Positions 1 to 8,898 of a DNA stretch of 40,540 bases are shown piece by piece. The first letter of the stretch is position 1. Each line of letters begins with the position of its first letter. Source of the stretch: Neorhizobium sp. SHOUNA12A (lineage in GTDB: Bacteria; Pseudomonadota; Alphaproteobacteria; Rhizobiales; Rhizobiaceae); the NCBI RefSeq assembly GCF_023006505.1, contig NZ_JALBGV010000058.1:1-40540 (forward strand), written 5' to 3'. A model generated the notes under the pieces. It saw only the letters and a program-made list of their open reading frames with translations, made no database searches and was not told where the DNA came from. Position numbers and translations under genes: made by a program.

Positions 1-125
1 CCGCCGATAATCGCGCCGGTGACGGCGCCGCCTGCGGCTCCGTTGACGGTGCCTTGCTGGGCGGAAGCAGCAGGTGCGAGGGCGCCAAGGGCCACGGCGG
101 AAAGAACGATGATCTGGGTCTTCAT
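1..125 (-). CDS. Exported glycine-rich small protein, partial (runs off left edge)
   Basis: The start codon is at 123-125 and is preceded by a strong AGAAGGAGA ribosome site. The visible 41 residues begin with a signal peptide (MKTQIIVLSAVALGALAPAA, then SAQQ) and continue into an alanine/glycine-rich stretch (GAAGGAVTGAIIGG) like a glycine-zipper segment. Such segments occur in small outer-membrane or periplasmic proteins of rhizobia, some of which carry a DUF1236 domain further on. The C-terminal part lies outside the window, so the family cannot be fixed. The next genes in the same direction (198-386 and 409-1230) also encode envelope proteins, so this may be one transcription unit. Confidence 0.7.
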   Translation of the reverse strand, partial: MKTQIIVLSAVALGALAPAASAQQGTVNGAAGGAVTGAIIG

Positions 126-197
126 GATAGTCTCCTTCTACATGTTGTGAGCGGGCGGGTGATTTGCGCCGCGCCCTTCGAACGGGATCGAGGCCGT

Positions 198-386
198 CTA
201 TCGCGTGACTGGTGCAGGCGGCTCGATCTTCGGCAGGGTGACGCCGATATCGACGTCATGGTTTCCGAGATAACCAGCTTCGAAGAGGAAGAACCCACCT
301 GCGATGACGGCCACCAGCAGGATGACGGCAACGGCCCAGCCGCCGCTGCCGCTCGTACGGATCACTATCGGTTCTCGGTCACTCAT
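198..386 (-). CDS. Small single-pass membrane protein
   Basis: A 62-residue protein with a polar N-terminus (MSDREPIVIRTSGSGG), one hydrophobic segment at about residues 17-38 (WAVAVILLVAVIAGGFFLF) and a short polar tail that ends in a proline-rich stretch. It lies 22 bp downstream of the DUF1236 gene in the same direction, so co-transcription is likely. Short one-helix proteins of this shape are common next to envelope genes in rhizobia. I recognise no catalytic motif and assign no function. Confidence 0.65.
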   Translation of the reverse strand: MSDREPIVIRTSGSGGWAVAVILLVAVIAGGFFLFEAGYLGNHDVDIGVTLPKIEPPAPVTR

Positions 387-408
387 GGTTTTCTCCTGTG
401 TTCAGCGC

Positions 409-1230
409 TCAGCCGACCAGGATGTAAACAACCTCGTGGGTCGAGGGATCGACGATGATGATCCGCCCATCCGCCAGGACGAAGTATTCGTAACCGCGAT
501 AGGCGGGCACGATCTCGACGATGCGCGGCGGCAACGGATGCAGTCTCACGGTCGTCGGAACGGCGACGCCGACATTGACGTCGAAATTGACATCGGCGGG
601 CTCGACCTTGTTCTGGACGAGAATGTTGCGCACCTCGGTCTTCTGTTCGGCCGAGATATTGATGCTGCCCGTGGTCTCGTTGGAAGGTTTATTGGTGGTG
701 GCCTGGTTCGAACCCGGCTGCTGCACACCATTGTTCTGTCGGGCAGTGTCATCGGTTGCCGGTTTGCGCGCATCAGTTCCCGAGCCTGAACCGGAATTGG
801 CGGTCGTCGAACTGTCGTTCTGGCCGGCAGGCTTCTGCTGCGCCGTATTGTCCTTGGCGCCTGGCTGTGCATCGCCCGTTTGTGCCTTCAGGGAATCGGT
901 CGATTTTCCCTGAGCAGCGTTGTCACCGTTCTTGGGCTTCAGGGGCTTCAGGCGCTGCTGGTCGCCGCTTTGGGCCTGGGCGCTCGTTTTGTCATTGCCG
1001 CCGGCCGAGCCCTGTGGCTGTTGTGTCGCCGCGCCCATATTCTGCTGCGGCTGAGCCTGTTTGGCGCCGGACGAATTGTCCGAGCCTGGCTTGACCTTGC
1101 GGGGCAAGACTTGATTGCTGCCGTCCTGTCCGGTCTGATTATCCTGGGTTTGAGCGATTGCCGGCGCTACCGAAAGGGTCGATCCGGCGAGAACCGCAAT
1201 CGCGAGCGTCTGTTTCATCGAGAGTTTCAT
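409..1230 (-). CDS. Exported DUF1236 domain protein with long low-complexity linker
   Basis: I chose the ATG at 1228-1230 because GGAGGAAAC sits just upstream and the protein then opens with a good signal peptide (MKLSMKQTLAIAVLAG, cleavage after APAIAQ). Residues about 25-190 are a low-complexity linker rich in Gln, Asn, Gly, Ser, Lys and Thr, probably disordered. The last 80 residues resemble the DUF1236 domain: a stretch about registering residues that raise pI, then VRLHPLPPRIVEIVPAYRGY and a terminal segment describing 'ADGRIIIVDP'. DUF1236 proteins are alphaproteobacterial periplasmic proteins of unknown role. The gene is 273 residues, longer than many relatives because of the linker. 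An upstream in-frame non-ATG start is less likely. Confidence 0.8.
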   Translation of the reverse strand: MKLSMKQTLAIAVLAGSTLSVAPAIAQTQDNQTGQDGSNQVLPRKVKPGSDNSSGAKQAQPQQNMGAATQQPQGSAGGNDKTSAQAQSGDQQRLKPLKPKNGDNAAQGKSTDSLKAQTGDAQPGAKDNTAQQKPAGQNDSSTTANSGSGSGTDARKPATDDTARQNNGVQQPGSNQATTNKPSNETTGSINISAEQKTEVRNILVQNKVEPADVNFDVNVGVAVPTTVRLHPLPPRIVEIVPAYRGYEYFVLADGRIIIVDPSTHEVVYILVG

Positions 1231-1766
1231 GATGTTTCCTCCATTTTCTGGTTCACCGGCGAGCCCGCTGATGGGCCGCACTCACACCTCGAACTGCGGC
1301 TGCCACGGCTCGTTCCGGGTTTTGGGCTTCAGTCTGACGCGGCCGGACTTCAGGCCGACCCTTTTTGGGCCTTTGGTCTGATGGGGCAGGCTAAAGGTCC
1401 AAGGGGGGATGAAATCGAGGAATTGCGCTGTTAAGGTGCCGTTGATCCTGGAGGTTTTTCAGGAGGTTCCGTCATCGACAGCAGCGTTTCCCAGGCCAGA
1501 TGGCTATTGATCCCCGTCGCAGGGCTTTTTATCTTCACCGCCACTTTGGAAGCGCGCTTGCCGTCTGACGGATGCAGACCCCGGTTCCTGCGCGATCATC
1601 GGTCCTTTTCAGCGCAGAACCTTGCCCGCCGACCGCCGTGTTTACGGGTCGGCGGGCTCTTTGACCGGCGACAGGGCGCGGAACCATCAGGGGGGCGTCC
1701 GGTTTAGACCTTGCAAAACAGTTCGAAAATGCCTCACGCAGGAGATGGCTAGCCCAGGAGCGAGAG
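1231..1766. other. Long divergent intergenic region without a gene
   Basis: This 536-bp gap separates the minus-strand DUF1236 gene from the plus-strand glycine-rich gene, so it must hold both promoters. No open frame in it has coding character. The only clear structure is the perfect hairpin at 1624-1657, listed separately. I cannot place -35/-10 boxes with confidence. Confidence 0.6.
1624..1657 (+). terminator. Strong GC hairpin, possible terminator of an unlisted small RNA
   Basis: Positions 1624-1634 (gcccgccgacc) pair perfectly with 1647-1657 (ggtcggcgggc), giving an 11-bp stem and a 12-nt loop, followed on the plus strand by tcttt. It lies 110 bp upstream of the gene at 1767 and after no annotated plus-strand gene. 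It could therefore end a small RNA transcribed within 1231-1624, or act as a leader attenuator. Confidence 0.4.
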
Positions 1767-2360
1767 ATGCCGACGCGTAGAATGCTTGTCCTGAGCGGAG
1801 CGCTCACCGCAGTCATTGCAGCGGTGCTGCCGTGGAAGGTTGTCGCCGGCGCGGACGGCCTGCCGCGTATCGCTCTGTCGACCGTTGCCGCTAAGGACGG
1901 CAATGGTGATGGTGGCAGCGGAAACGGCGGCGGCAGCTCCAGCGGGAATGGCAGCGATAATGGCGGCAGTTCCGGCAATGGTTCCAGCAACGGCAATAGC
2001 GGCGGTAACGGCAACGGTAACGCCGGTGGAACCGATACCGGCAGCGGCAGTACCGGCTCGGGAGCCGGTCCTGGTCCCGGAGCGGGATCGGCTCCGGCAG
2101 GCGAAGTTGCAAATCCCGGCAAGGCCGCCGCGTCCCCAGCCCAGCCCGCAGCCCCGGCACCTTCGGTCCCGGCGGCTCCCTCGAAAGCCGGCGTCGAGGT
2201 CGATGTTCGCGGAACGTCGATAACAGTCAGACATCACAACGGCGCGACGGAACGAATCTCTCAAGGGCGTTACGAGATGCGGGATTCGCAATCCCGCACC
2301 ATCGTCAATCGGACCGCAACCCCCTCGGATGCGTCAAGACTGCGATCGTTCGGCCGTTGA
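1767..2360 (+). CDS. Exported Gly/Ser/Asn-rich protein of unknown function
   Basis: A 197-residue protein with a good ribosome site (AGGAGC, 5 nt before the ATG). The N-terminus has an arginine pair and a hydrophobic segment (MLVLSGALTAVIAAVLPW), consistent with a signal peptide. Residues about 45-105 are almost entirely Gly, Ser, Asn and Asp (repeated GNG, SSGNG units), and residues 105-145 are Pro/Ala-rich. The C-terminal 55 residues are a more ordered domain containing VEVDVRGTSITVRHHNG and a run of polar residues (RYEMRDSQSRTI). It looks like a periplasmic or surface protein with a flexible linker. Its 3' end overlaps the 3' end of the convergent response-regulator gene by 27 bp. The codon pattern of the linker makes shadow reading frames on the other strand. 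Confidence 0.7.
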   Translation: MPTRRMLVLSGALTAVIAAVLPWKVVAGADGLPRIALSTVAAKDGNGDGGSGNGGGSSSGNGSDNGGSSGNGSSNGNSGGNGNGNAGGTDTGSGSTGSGAGPGPGAGSAPAGEVANPGKAAASPAQPAAPAPSVPAAPSKAGVEVDVRGTSITVRHHNGATERISQGRYEMRDSQSRTIVNRTATPSDASRLRSFGR

Positions 2361-3005
2361 CCGCTGGTCGGTCGCATCACGAAGGGCGAGTGCCGCCTCC
2401 GTCCGGTTGGTCACCTTCAGCTTCGAGAGGATGCGGGTCATGTGATGCTTGACGGTCTTCTCGTGAAGATCGAGCTGCCGCGCCACCCGCTTGTTGCTGA
2501 GCCCGGATGCAACGAGGCTCAGCACCTCCTGTTCGCGGTCCGTCAGTTCCGACAAGAGGTCGGGCTTTGCCTGGACCTCGGTGGGAGCGGATAGGCCGGC
2601 AATCAACCGCGCCGAGAGGCTGGGCGAAACATAGCTCTCGCCGGACGCCACCGTTCTGACCACGTCTGCCAGGCCTCTCGAACCGACGCCCTTGAGAACA
2701 TAGCCTTTGGCGCCCAGTTTCAGGGCGGCGGCGATGTCTTCGCTCGCCTCCGAAACGGTCAGCATGACGATCTTGAGGTCAGGGCAAAAATCGAGCGCTT
2801 CGGTTATGGCCTCGAGGCCGTTGCCGGGCATCGAAATATCCATCAGCATCACGTCCGGGCACAATTCCCGCACGATGCGCAATGCGTCCTCCCGGGAACC
2901 GCCTTCGCCGACCATTTCGAAATCCTCGATCTCCCCCAAGCTGCGCGTCACTCCCTCCCGGAACAACGGATGATCGTCGACAACCGCTATCTTTATTCCT
3001 GCCAT
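2334..3005 (-). CDS. NarL/LuxR-family two-component response regulator
   Basis: A 223-residue transcription regulator. An N-terminal receiver domain has the acidic pair D10-D11 (VVDDHPLFREGV), the phosphoacceptor D56 (LMDISMPG) and the conserved Lys of GYVLKG. The C-terminal GerE/LuxR helix-turn-helix (about residues 150-212) contains LTDREQEVLSLVASGLSNK and a recognition helix around EKTVKHHMTRILSKL. The ATG at 3003-3005 shares its A with the TGA of the upstream sensor kinase (TGATG) and has GGAG 8 nt upstream, so the two genes are translationally coupled. It is the output partner of the kinase at 3005-4411. Its targets are not evident; the exported-protein genes next door are candidates by proximity only. 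Confidence 0.92.
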   Translation of the reverse strand: MAGIKIAVVDDHPLFREGVTRSLGEIEDFEMVGEGGSREDALRIVRELCPDVMLMDISMPGNGLEAITEALDFCPDLKIVMLTVSEASEDIAAALKLGAKGYVLKGVGSRGLADVVRTVASGESYVSPSLSARLIAGLSAPTEVQAKPDLLSELTDREQEVLSLVASGLSNKRVARQLDLHEKTVKHHMTRILSKLKVTNRTEAALALRDATDQRSTAERSQS

Positions 3006-4411
3006 CAAGCCTGCTCCATTTCATGCGTGTTCAGCGACATCCTGACCGTGGTGCCGTCTTTCGATGAGGTGATTGCAAATGTGCCGCCGAGGCTTTCGAT
3101 GCGCTCTCTCAAACCTGCCAGCCCGAGACCTTCCGGGCGTATGCGCTGGGGATCGAAACCCGGCCCACGATCGCCGACTTCAACGACGACATTGCCGTTG
3201 TCAAAGCTCTGGCGAACGCTCTGATCCAGGCCGCCGCCATGCCGGAAGCCGTTGTTGAGCGCTTCCTGGACGAAACGATAGATGCAGATCTTGGCCGAAG
3301 GCGAAAGCGGCCTCGATCGGCTCGACGTCTTGAGCGCAACATCGACGCCGGTCCGCTGCCGATGGGCATTGACGGCCCGCCGCAGTACGTCGGGCAGTTC
3401 GGCGGCCTCGATCTGCGGCAGGACAAGACCGCTGCAGATGCTGCGAATCTCGTCCATCGCCTCGTCGAGCCGGGCCTTGATGGTGGTGACCTCCTCTTCG
3501 CGCGCGGTCGGCGACGTCGCAGGATCGGTCAGGAGCCGGCTGTCCACCCGAAGCGCGGCATAGGCCACGAGTTGGGCTGGCCCGTCATGCAGGTCGGCGC
3601 CGAGCCGGCGCAGATAACTCTCGTTAAGGGCAGTGGCGCGCCGCGAGGCCCGCTGCGCCCGCGCGTGAAGAGCCTCGTTCTGCGACAGCAGATCGGACAG
3701 TTCCGCCACCCGCTGCGTCAGCGCCTGTCGCTGGTGGTCGATCGTCCGGCTGCCGCGGAAAACGATCGCCGAGAGGATCAGGAAGAATGCGAGCGTGACG
3801 CCGGCGACCGCCCCCCAGCTTCGAAGCTGGGCTTGATAGAGGCTGCGCTGGAAATCGCCCGCGACCTCGTAGAACTCCGAGACCGCGACGACCTCTCCCG
3901 ACCAGGGCTGCAGGATCGGATTGTAGATTTCGAGAAGCGGCATGCCGGTCGACCGCTCAAAATTGCTTTCGGGGTCTTCGGCAGGCCCGAACCGTGCCAC
4001 CATCTGTCCGGAAAATGCGGTTCTGAGATTGTCGCTCGGCCCATATTTCTGCCCGATCATGCTTTTGTCGGTCGCATAAAGGACCGTGCCGTCGCGGCGC
4101 CAGAGTTTGAAGGATATGACCTGCCCCCCGAGAGCACCCTGGCCGAAGGTCTCGTCGAGCGCGCGCGTGGTGACGTCATCAAGCGTCTGGTTGGTCTTCA
4201 TGTCGGGAAGCAGCGGGGCGATGATACTGTCGACATAAAGGGCCGTGGACGCGGCGGAGTTGCGGGTGACCGTCGCCTCGATCACGCTCGTCACATAGGC
4301 GCCGACCAAAAGCATCGCCGCGAAAGCGACCAGCCCACCCGCGAGCAGAAACTGCCGGGCGAGGGATTGGTCGTTCCAGCGATCAAGAATTCCGCCGAGC
4401 CGCATCAGCAT
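3005..4411 (-). CDS. Membrane sensor histidine kinase (HisKA_3 type)
   Basis: About 468 residues. Two membrane segments (about residues 20-42 and 200-218) bracket a periplasmic sensor domain. The dimerisation/phosphoacceptor motif is RRLGADLHDGPAQL with the phosphorylated His near residue 275, typical of the NarX/DegS-like HisKA_3 class that partners with NarL-type regulators. The ATPase domain follows: N-box ALNNGFRHG, G1 box VEVGDRGPGF and G2 region GLGLAGLRERI. ATG codons at 4411 and 4405 are both possible starts, neither with a strong ribosome site. A TTG further upstream would add 14 residues without hydrophobic character and is less likely. It forms a two-gene unit with the regulator at 2334-3005. 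The sensed signal is unknown. Confidence 0.9.
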   Translation of the reverse strand: MLMRLGGILDRWNDQSLARQFLLAGGLVAFAAMLLVGAYVTSVIEATVTRNSAASTALYVDSIIAPLLPDMKTNQTLDDVTTRALDETFGQGALGGQVISFKLWRRDGTVLYATDKSMIGQKYGPSDNLRTAFSGQMVARFGPAEDPESNFERSTGMPLLEIYNPILQPWSGEVVAVSEFYEVAGDFQRSLYQAQLRSWGAVAGVTLAFFLILSAIVFRGSRTIDHQRQALTQRVAELSDLLSQNEALHARAQRASRRATALNESYLRRLGADLHDGPAQLVAYAALRVDSRLLTDPATSPTAREEEVTTIKARLDEAMDEIRSICSGLVLPQIEAAELPDVLRRAVNAHRQRTGVDVALKTSSRSRPLSPSAKICIYRFVQEALNNGFRHGGGLDQSVRQSFDNGNVVVEVGDRGPGFDPQRIRPEGLGLAGLRERIESLGGTFAITSSKDGTTVRMSLNTHEMEQA

Positions 4412-4921
4412 GCCGTTCCGATAACCCGCACAACGCGAGCCGATGCCCCGCAACGCATAAGGGGGGCGATCCGTTGCATTCGGAGTGGGTTAAAACCTCA
4501 CGAGAGCAAGGACCTTTGACACGCGGATCTTTCTCGATTGCCACCTACAGCAAGGCTTCGAAAGCCCGGTATGTGTCGCCGTCGATCCTCCGTAGCCTGG
4601 AGGCTCATGTCCTCGCACGCATCGGTCACTTTGCCCAAGCTGTCGGATACGAACTCAGAGCAATCAACGAATCGAAAACACTGCATGCTGGAGGCGAGAT
4701 CAGAACAGAAAACGCCGCATCGTATCTGTCCAAGCTGCCGAGCAAGTCATCCGATTTAACAAGGGAAGCCCTCGGCGCCGGCTATATTTGTGCAAGCTGC
4801 AATTTTGCTGTGCCCGTCCTGCATTGTATCCCTCTTTTCGCTCCGGAACTTGATGCTGGCCACGGACAGGTGCACCGGCTCATGGGTGCGCGACCGGCAC
4901 CCCTTCCATCCGCGCCGGCCC
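4412..4921. other. Intergenic region, no gene recognised
   Basis: About 510 bp between the kinase start and the 3' end of the membrane-protein gene at 4922-6766. Open frames exist on both strands, but none has a ribosome site plus a recognisable protein, so I see nothing supportable beyond the kinase promoter. It marks the left border between backbone and the polysaccharide region. Confidence 0.5.
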
Positions 4922-6766
4922 TCATCCGCAGCTTGCCGGGGTACGGTCCCCTGGTCCGTGCAGCTCAATCAACGTCACGTTGATGTCGAACGATTGGCTG
5001 TGAAAGGTGGATCTGTCGGCGACGTTGCAGCTAACGCCGGCATTGCGCAGCGAGTCGATTGCCGCTTGCAGTTTGGCTTTGTCCTGGTCGATGAAGACGA
5101 CGGTCACAGAGGCGTTCATCAGGAAGGGCGCTGATTCCAGGGATTGATCCGGCTTCAATTCCGGTAGGAGTAGCGAACGATGCCACAACCGAAGCGATGC
5201 AAGCGTATCGTAGAGCGTCAGCACGAATTCCGAGTCGCCGAAGCGCAGGGTGCGCGCAAGCTCTCTGTTGCGCCCATCACGGGCAGCAAATTCGTCTCGC
5301 TGAAACCAGAAAAGCGGTGTCCGTCCCGTCGGCACGCCTGACTTGAGCAGGTCGCGAACGAAGGCGGCGGCTCGAAAGTACTCCAAGTTGTCAATAGTCC
5401 CGGCCGTCTTATAGAGCTGCCTGCTGTCTCTATTCATTGCCAGCGACAGGCCGCAAATAATCACGATCGCCACCAGTGCCGCGGTCCTGACGGATTGAGC
5501 CTTTTGCAACGGCGTCAACAAAACCAGACCGATGATCATGCCGCAGGCAGTGAGCACGAATAGGTCAACATTGAGTCCCGATGTCGACAAGGAAACGAAA
5601 ATTGCCGGTGCGAACCAGCTCGTCACGATGAAAAACAGGGCAATGAGAACCGCAAGCAAAGGGCGCAGATTGCCCGCCTGCGGCAGAAGAATTGCGCTCA
5701 TGGAAGCAGTGCCGATTACCAATGCCGGTACTGCCAATCCGGCATAAAAGATGGTCTGCATCATGACGCCCTTGAGGCCGAGATCATAGGCCGGAAACAA
5801 GGCTGCGCCGGCGAACGCGACGACGGCCGCCGCGACTTCGATGCGTCGGAACCCCGCCGAGCGCCGAGCTAGCAGAAGGAGAATCAGTGTCAGGGAGACG
5901 ACAATGCCGGGCGCATGACGCGTCGTAACTGGCAACCAGTCCATTAGTCGATGACGATAGTTGGCGCCGAACCCGGTAAGAGAGGCGTTTACGATCCAAC
6001 TCAGCGCAGAAAATGCGCTGATGCCGAAATGGATTTTATGGAGCGCTACCACAAAAAACAGCCAGGTCAGAAGACTGCCGGCCAACCCGCCCAGCACAAA
6101 ACGAAACGGCCGACGAATAATGTCTTCCCATCGCAGGATCAGGAAGAAAAGAATGACAAGCCCCACCGCGGTAACCGCAAGCGTATGGGCGAGGATAGCG
6201 AGCATTGCGAAGATGCCGGCGACAACCAGCCAGAACGTTTGGCGACTCACACTCCAGTGCCCAAGCGCGGCGAAAAGGCAGAGCACATAGGCGAGATAAG
6301 CGCCATCGACGTAGCCGGCCGTATTGGCCAGCAGATAGACAGGACTATAGGCAAGGAAAGACGTCGTGACGACGGCAGGCATACGCCCCCAAAGAATGCG
6401 GATGCCGTCATAGAGCGCAAAAAGGCCAACCAGGTAGAAAGCGAGAACGACGATCAACCGTGCCGGTATCGGCGGCATGAGCATGTTTGCGAGCACATTC
6501 GGCAACACGAACGATACACGCAGCGAATGATAGTCCCAGCCATATGTTTTGACTATGTCAAAATAATCCATGGAGAGACCGAAATAGATCCCAGGATCGA
6601 CCCATCCGGCCGGCATGAAACGCTGTATCGGCGCAAAAAGCAGAAATAGCGCCGGGAGCAGGCTGGCGAATGCGACGTCGAACAGCCAGCCTGAAGCGCT
6701 GTAGACAGTTGCTTCTGATGCGGCCCTATCGTTCTGATCTCTTTCCTCGATAAACTGTGAGTGCAT
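4922..6766 (-). CDS. Polytopic membrane protein, GT-C glycosyltransferase-like
   Basis: About 614 residues from the ATG at 6764-6766, which has GGAGAAG 9 nt upstream; an earlier in-frame ATG (6796) has none. The protein shows about 10-12 hydrophobic segments across residues 30-460 and a soluble C-terminal domain of about 150 residues. The first extracytoplasmic loop holds acidic and aromatic residues (MDYFDIVKTYGWDYH), as in GT-C enzymes, which use a loop Asp/Glu and a polyprenyl-phosphate sugar donor. It could transfer a sugar to a surface glycan at the periplasmic face. I do not recognise a specific family member (ArnT/PMT-like fold is an inference). It is divergent from the GT2 gene at 7050, whose product type often makes polyprenyl-phosphate sugars, a natural partner. 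Confidence 0.7.
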   Translation of the reverse strand: MHSQFIEERDQNDRAASEATVYSASGWLFDVAFASLLPALFLLFAPIQRFMPAGWVDPGIYFGLSMDYFDIVKTYGWDYHSLRVSFVLPNVLANMLMPPIPARLIVVLAFYLVGLFALYDGIRILWGRMPAVVTTSFLAYSPVYLLANTAGYVDGAYLAYVLCLFAALGHWSVSRQTFWLVVAGIFAMLAILAHTLAVTAVGLVILFFLILRWEDIIRRPFRFVLGGLAGSLLTWLFFVVALHKIHFGISAFSALSWIVNASLTGFGANYRHRLMDWLPVTTRHAPGIVVSLTLILLLLARRSAGFRRIEVAAAVVAFAGAALFPAYDLGLKGVMMQTIFYAGLAVPALVIGTASMSAILLPQAGNLRPLLAVLIALFFIVTSWFAPAIFVSLSTSGLNVDLFVLTACGMIIGLVLLTPLQKAQSVRTAALVAIVIICGLSLAMNRDSRQLYKTAGTIDNLEYFRAAAFVRDLLKSGVPTGRTPLFWFQRDEFAARDGRNRELARTLRFGDSEFVLTLYDTLASLRLWHRSLLLPELKPDQSLESAPFLMNASVTVVFIDQDKAKLQAAIDSLRNAGVSCNVADRSTFHSQSFDINVTLIELHGPGDRTPASCG

Positions 6767-7049
6767 GTCGCGCCGCTTCTCCGGTAAATATCTCATCTGG
6801 GGGGCAGACAGAGGTCGGATTTGAGAAAATAGACATGGATTATTGCCACCGCGCGACTTCCTTACAGCAAACGTCGTGATCAAAAAACCTTGAAATCGGT
6901 CTTATTAAATCTGTCTTTCAAGGACGGGAAACAACTGTCGCTTATTTCGTTTGAGGGATTTGCAGAGCACAGGGAAAGTTTGCTAGTGACGGAATATTAA
7001 TCCGACTAGGCAGCGAATCCAGGGACGTGCCTTTTTCAGGAGTTTATAC

Positions 7050-8003
7050 ATGGCAGGCGATTCAGGCCAAAGCAGATCGAGACCCCAGATAAGTGTGGTG
7101 GTGCCGTGCTTTGGCTGCACCGGCACTCTTGTCCCCCTTCACGAACGCCTGACAAGCGTGCTCGAACGGCTGGTCGACAGCCATGAAATCGTGTTCGTTG
7201 ACGACCGCGGACCTCAGGATCAATGGCCCGTGCTCTCAAAGATTGCGGCGCGCGACGGACGCGTTCGGGTAATCCGCATGTCGCGCAATTTCGGCCAGCA
7301 GATTGCTATCACCGCGGGATTGGCAGAATGCAACGGAGATTATGCGGTCATCATGGATTGCGATCTTCAGGATCCGCCCGAATTCATTCCCAATCTTCTC
7401 GATGCCGCTCGAAAGGGCTTTGATATTGTTTATGCCAGCCGGCAGATGGGCGATCCCACAGGCCGGCGCCTTGCCAACCGAATATATTTCTGGCTGATGA
7501 ACAAGGTCGCCGGCTCTGGAGCCGATCCGAGCCATGGATCATTCAGCCTGATTTCGCGTCAAGTGATCGATGCCTATCTCCGCTTTAAAGAACATGAGCG
7601 TCATTATCTCTTCATCCTGCGCTGGCTCGGGTTCGATTCCGTATCGCTGATCTACGAGCGCCATTCACGACAGATTGGGAAATCTAGCTACACCCTTAAG
7701 ACGTTGCTGAAACACTCTATCCGGGGGTTCTTCTTCCAGTCCACTGCGCCTCTAATGTGGATTTTGTGGCTCGGCTTGGCATGCGCCGTCTTCAGCGCTG
7801 GGCTCGGCATCGTCTTCATCGTCATGGCCTTCGTGGGAAATCCCCCGCAAGGCTTTACCGCACTGATGACCGTCAACCTGATAATGGGCAGCATCATCCT
7901 GACCTGCATCGGCGGTATGGGTCTCTACATCGCGCGGATCTTTGATACCGTCAAAGAACGTCCACTATACATGATCGACAAATCCGATCCGCCGCAGACG
8001 TGA
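7050..8003 (+). CDS. Membrane-anchored GT2 glycosyltransferase (polyprenyl-phosphate sugar synthase-like)
   Basis: 317 residues, with AGGAG 7 nt before the ATG. The GT2 domain spans about residues 12-230, with ISVVVPCFG, FVDDRG and the metal/nucleotide motif at 103-105 (MDCDLQDPP). Two transmembrane helices follow (about 232-257 and 268-295). This architecture is that of DPM1/GtrB/ArnC-like enzymes that load a sugar onto undecaprenyl phosphate at the cytoplasmic face. It pairs logically with the GT-C-like protein encoded divergently at 4922-6766. A paralogue lies at 13803-14747. The sugar is not predictable from sequence. The gene converges on the PhyH gene with a shared terminator hairpin between them. 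Confidence 0.88.
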   Translation: MAGDSGQSRSRPQISVVVPCFGCTGTLVPLHERLTSVLERLVDSHEIVFVDDRGPQDQWPVLSKIAARDGRVRVIRMSRNFGQQIAITAGLAECNGDYAVIMDCDLQDPPEFIPNLLDAARKGFDIVYASRQMGDPTGRRLANRIYFWLMNKVAGSGADPSHGSFSLISRQVIDAYLRFKEHERHYLFILRWLGFDSVSLIYERHSRQIGKSSYTLKTLLKHSIRGFFFQSTAPLMWILWLGLACAVFSAGLGIVFIVMAFVGNPPQGFTALMTVNLIMGSIILTCIGGMGLYIARIFDTVKERPLYMIDKSDPPQT

Positions 8004-8043
8004 AACCCGGCAACACTGAATCTCAGGCTTGCTTTCAGGTGAA

Positions 8044-8068
8044 GGCTTCGGCGCAGAACACCGAAGCC
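8044..8068. terminator. Bidirectional terminator-like hairpin
   Basis: ggcttcgg (8044-8051) pairs perfectly with ccgaagcc (8061-8068), a 9-nt loop between them, in the 79-bp gap between convergent genes ending at 8003 and 8083. A weak T-rich stretch (cattt) follows on the plus strand. Confidence 0.5.
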
Positions 8069-8082
8069 CATTTGATCAGCAG

Positions 8083-8898
8083 CTATTTCTTTCGGGTGGC
8101 GTAATAACCCTCGACGCTGTCGGGTACCTGAAAATTGTAGCCTAGCAAGGTGCGCGCCGCGGCGTCGTGAATGAAGTCGTCACCGAGTGCCGTCGGCAAC
8201 GATATCTGCTGCTTGATGAGCGGTATCGTATAAACATGGTTCACGGCGCGGCGCGGCTTTTCAGTGCGGTTGACGCCGCCAGCGTGATAAAGCATGCAAT
8301 CGAGCACGATGAACGAACCGGCCGGTGCCGTCACCTGAATTTGCAAATCACCGACGCTGAGATCGGAGGGGAATTCCTCCTGCTTGTGCGAAGCGGGCAC
8401 CACAAAGGTTGCACCGTTCTCGGTCGTGAATTGGTCAACGCAGAACAGAGCGTTGATCGCCAGCGGCCGCGTCGACGTAAAATGTTGATGTGGTAGATCG
8501 CGGTGGTAGGCGCCCTGATTGTAACGTTCTCCCAGCGGCGGATTGATAACACCGTTCTGCTGGTTCAGCATCACCGTTCCGCCGATCAGGCGCCGGCATA
8601 TGTCGAGGATGTTCTTGTTCATGGCCAGCTCAAGGAAGAGTGGATTCATCTGCATTAGGACGCGGATAGTGTTGTGCTCATCGATTGCGGCGAGCTCGTC
8701 GCGACCGTATTTTGCGAAGAGTTTTTCTCTGGCATTGTCGAAGGCGAGCGAAAATCGTGCCATCTGCTCTGCATCATAGCCACTGGCAACGACCGCATAT
8801 CCTAGCAGTCTCAGCGACTCGCAAGCTTTGTCGATTGCAGATTCGGACCGAACCTGCTCGCGGACGCCATACCGCGGAATGGGTGACGTTTCATTCAT
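8083..8898 (-). CDS. PhyH-family Fe(II)/2-oxoglutarate dioxygenase
   Basis: 271 residues from the ATG at 8896-8898, with GGAGGG 7 nt upstream. The protein has the facial triad expected of phytanoyl-CoA dioxygenase-like enzymes: H132-x-D134 in YHRDLP, the distal H205 in MLYHAGG and the 2-oxoglutarate-binding Arg at about 216 (RTEKPRR). Length fits the family. Relatives hydroxylate small molecules, lipids or antibiotic sugars. In a polysaccharide cluster a role in modifying a sugar or lipid carrier is plausible, but the substrate is unknown. A second copy at 12980-13806 is clearly homologous (RPLAINALF and ENGAT shared) but frameshifted. Divergent from the acyltransferase gene at 9164. Confidence 0.85.
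   Translation of the reverse strand: MNETSPIPRYGVREQVRSESAIDKACESLRLLGYAVVASGYDAEQMARFSLAFDNAREKLFAKYGRDELAAIDEHNTIRVLMQMNPLFLELAMNKNILDICRRLIGGTVMLNQQNGVINPPLGERYNQGAYHRDLPHQHFTSTRPLAINALFCVDQFTTENGATFVVPASHKQEEFPSDLSVGDLQIQVTAPAGSFIVLDCMLYHAGGVNRTEKPRRAVNHVYTIPLIKQQISLPTALGDDFIHDAAARTLLGYNFQVPDSVEGYYATRKK

Noticed and set aside
3239..4519. 426-codon plus-strand open frame opposite the histidine kinase
   Set aside because: GC-rich antisense shadow of a clear kinase gene.
4474..4983. 169-codon plus-strand open frame in the intergenic region and over the end of the membrane-protein gene
   Set aside because: No ribosome site, no recognisable protein, and it overlaps a better gene on the other strand.
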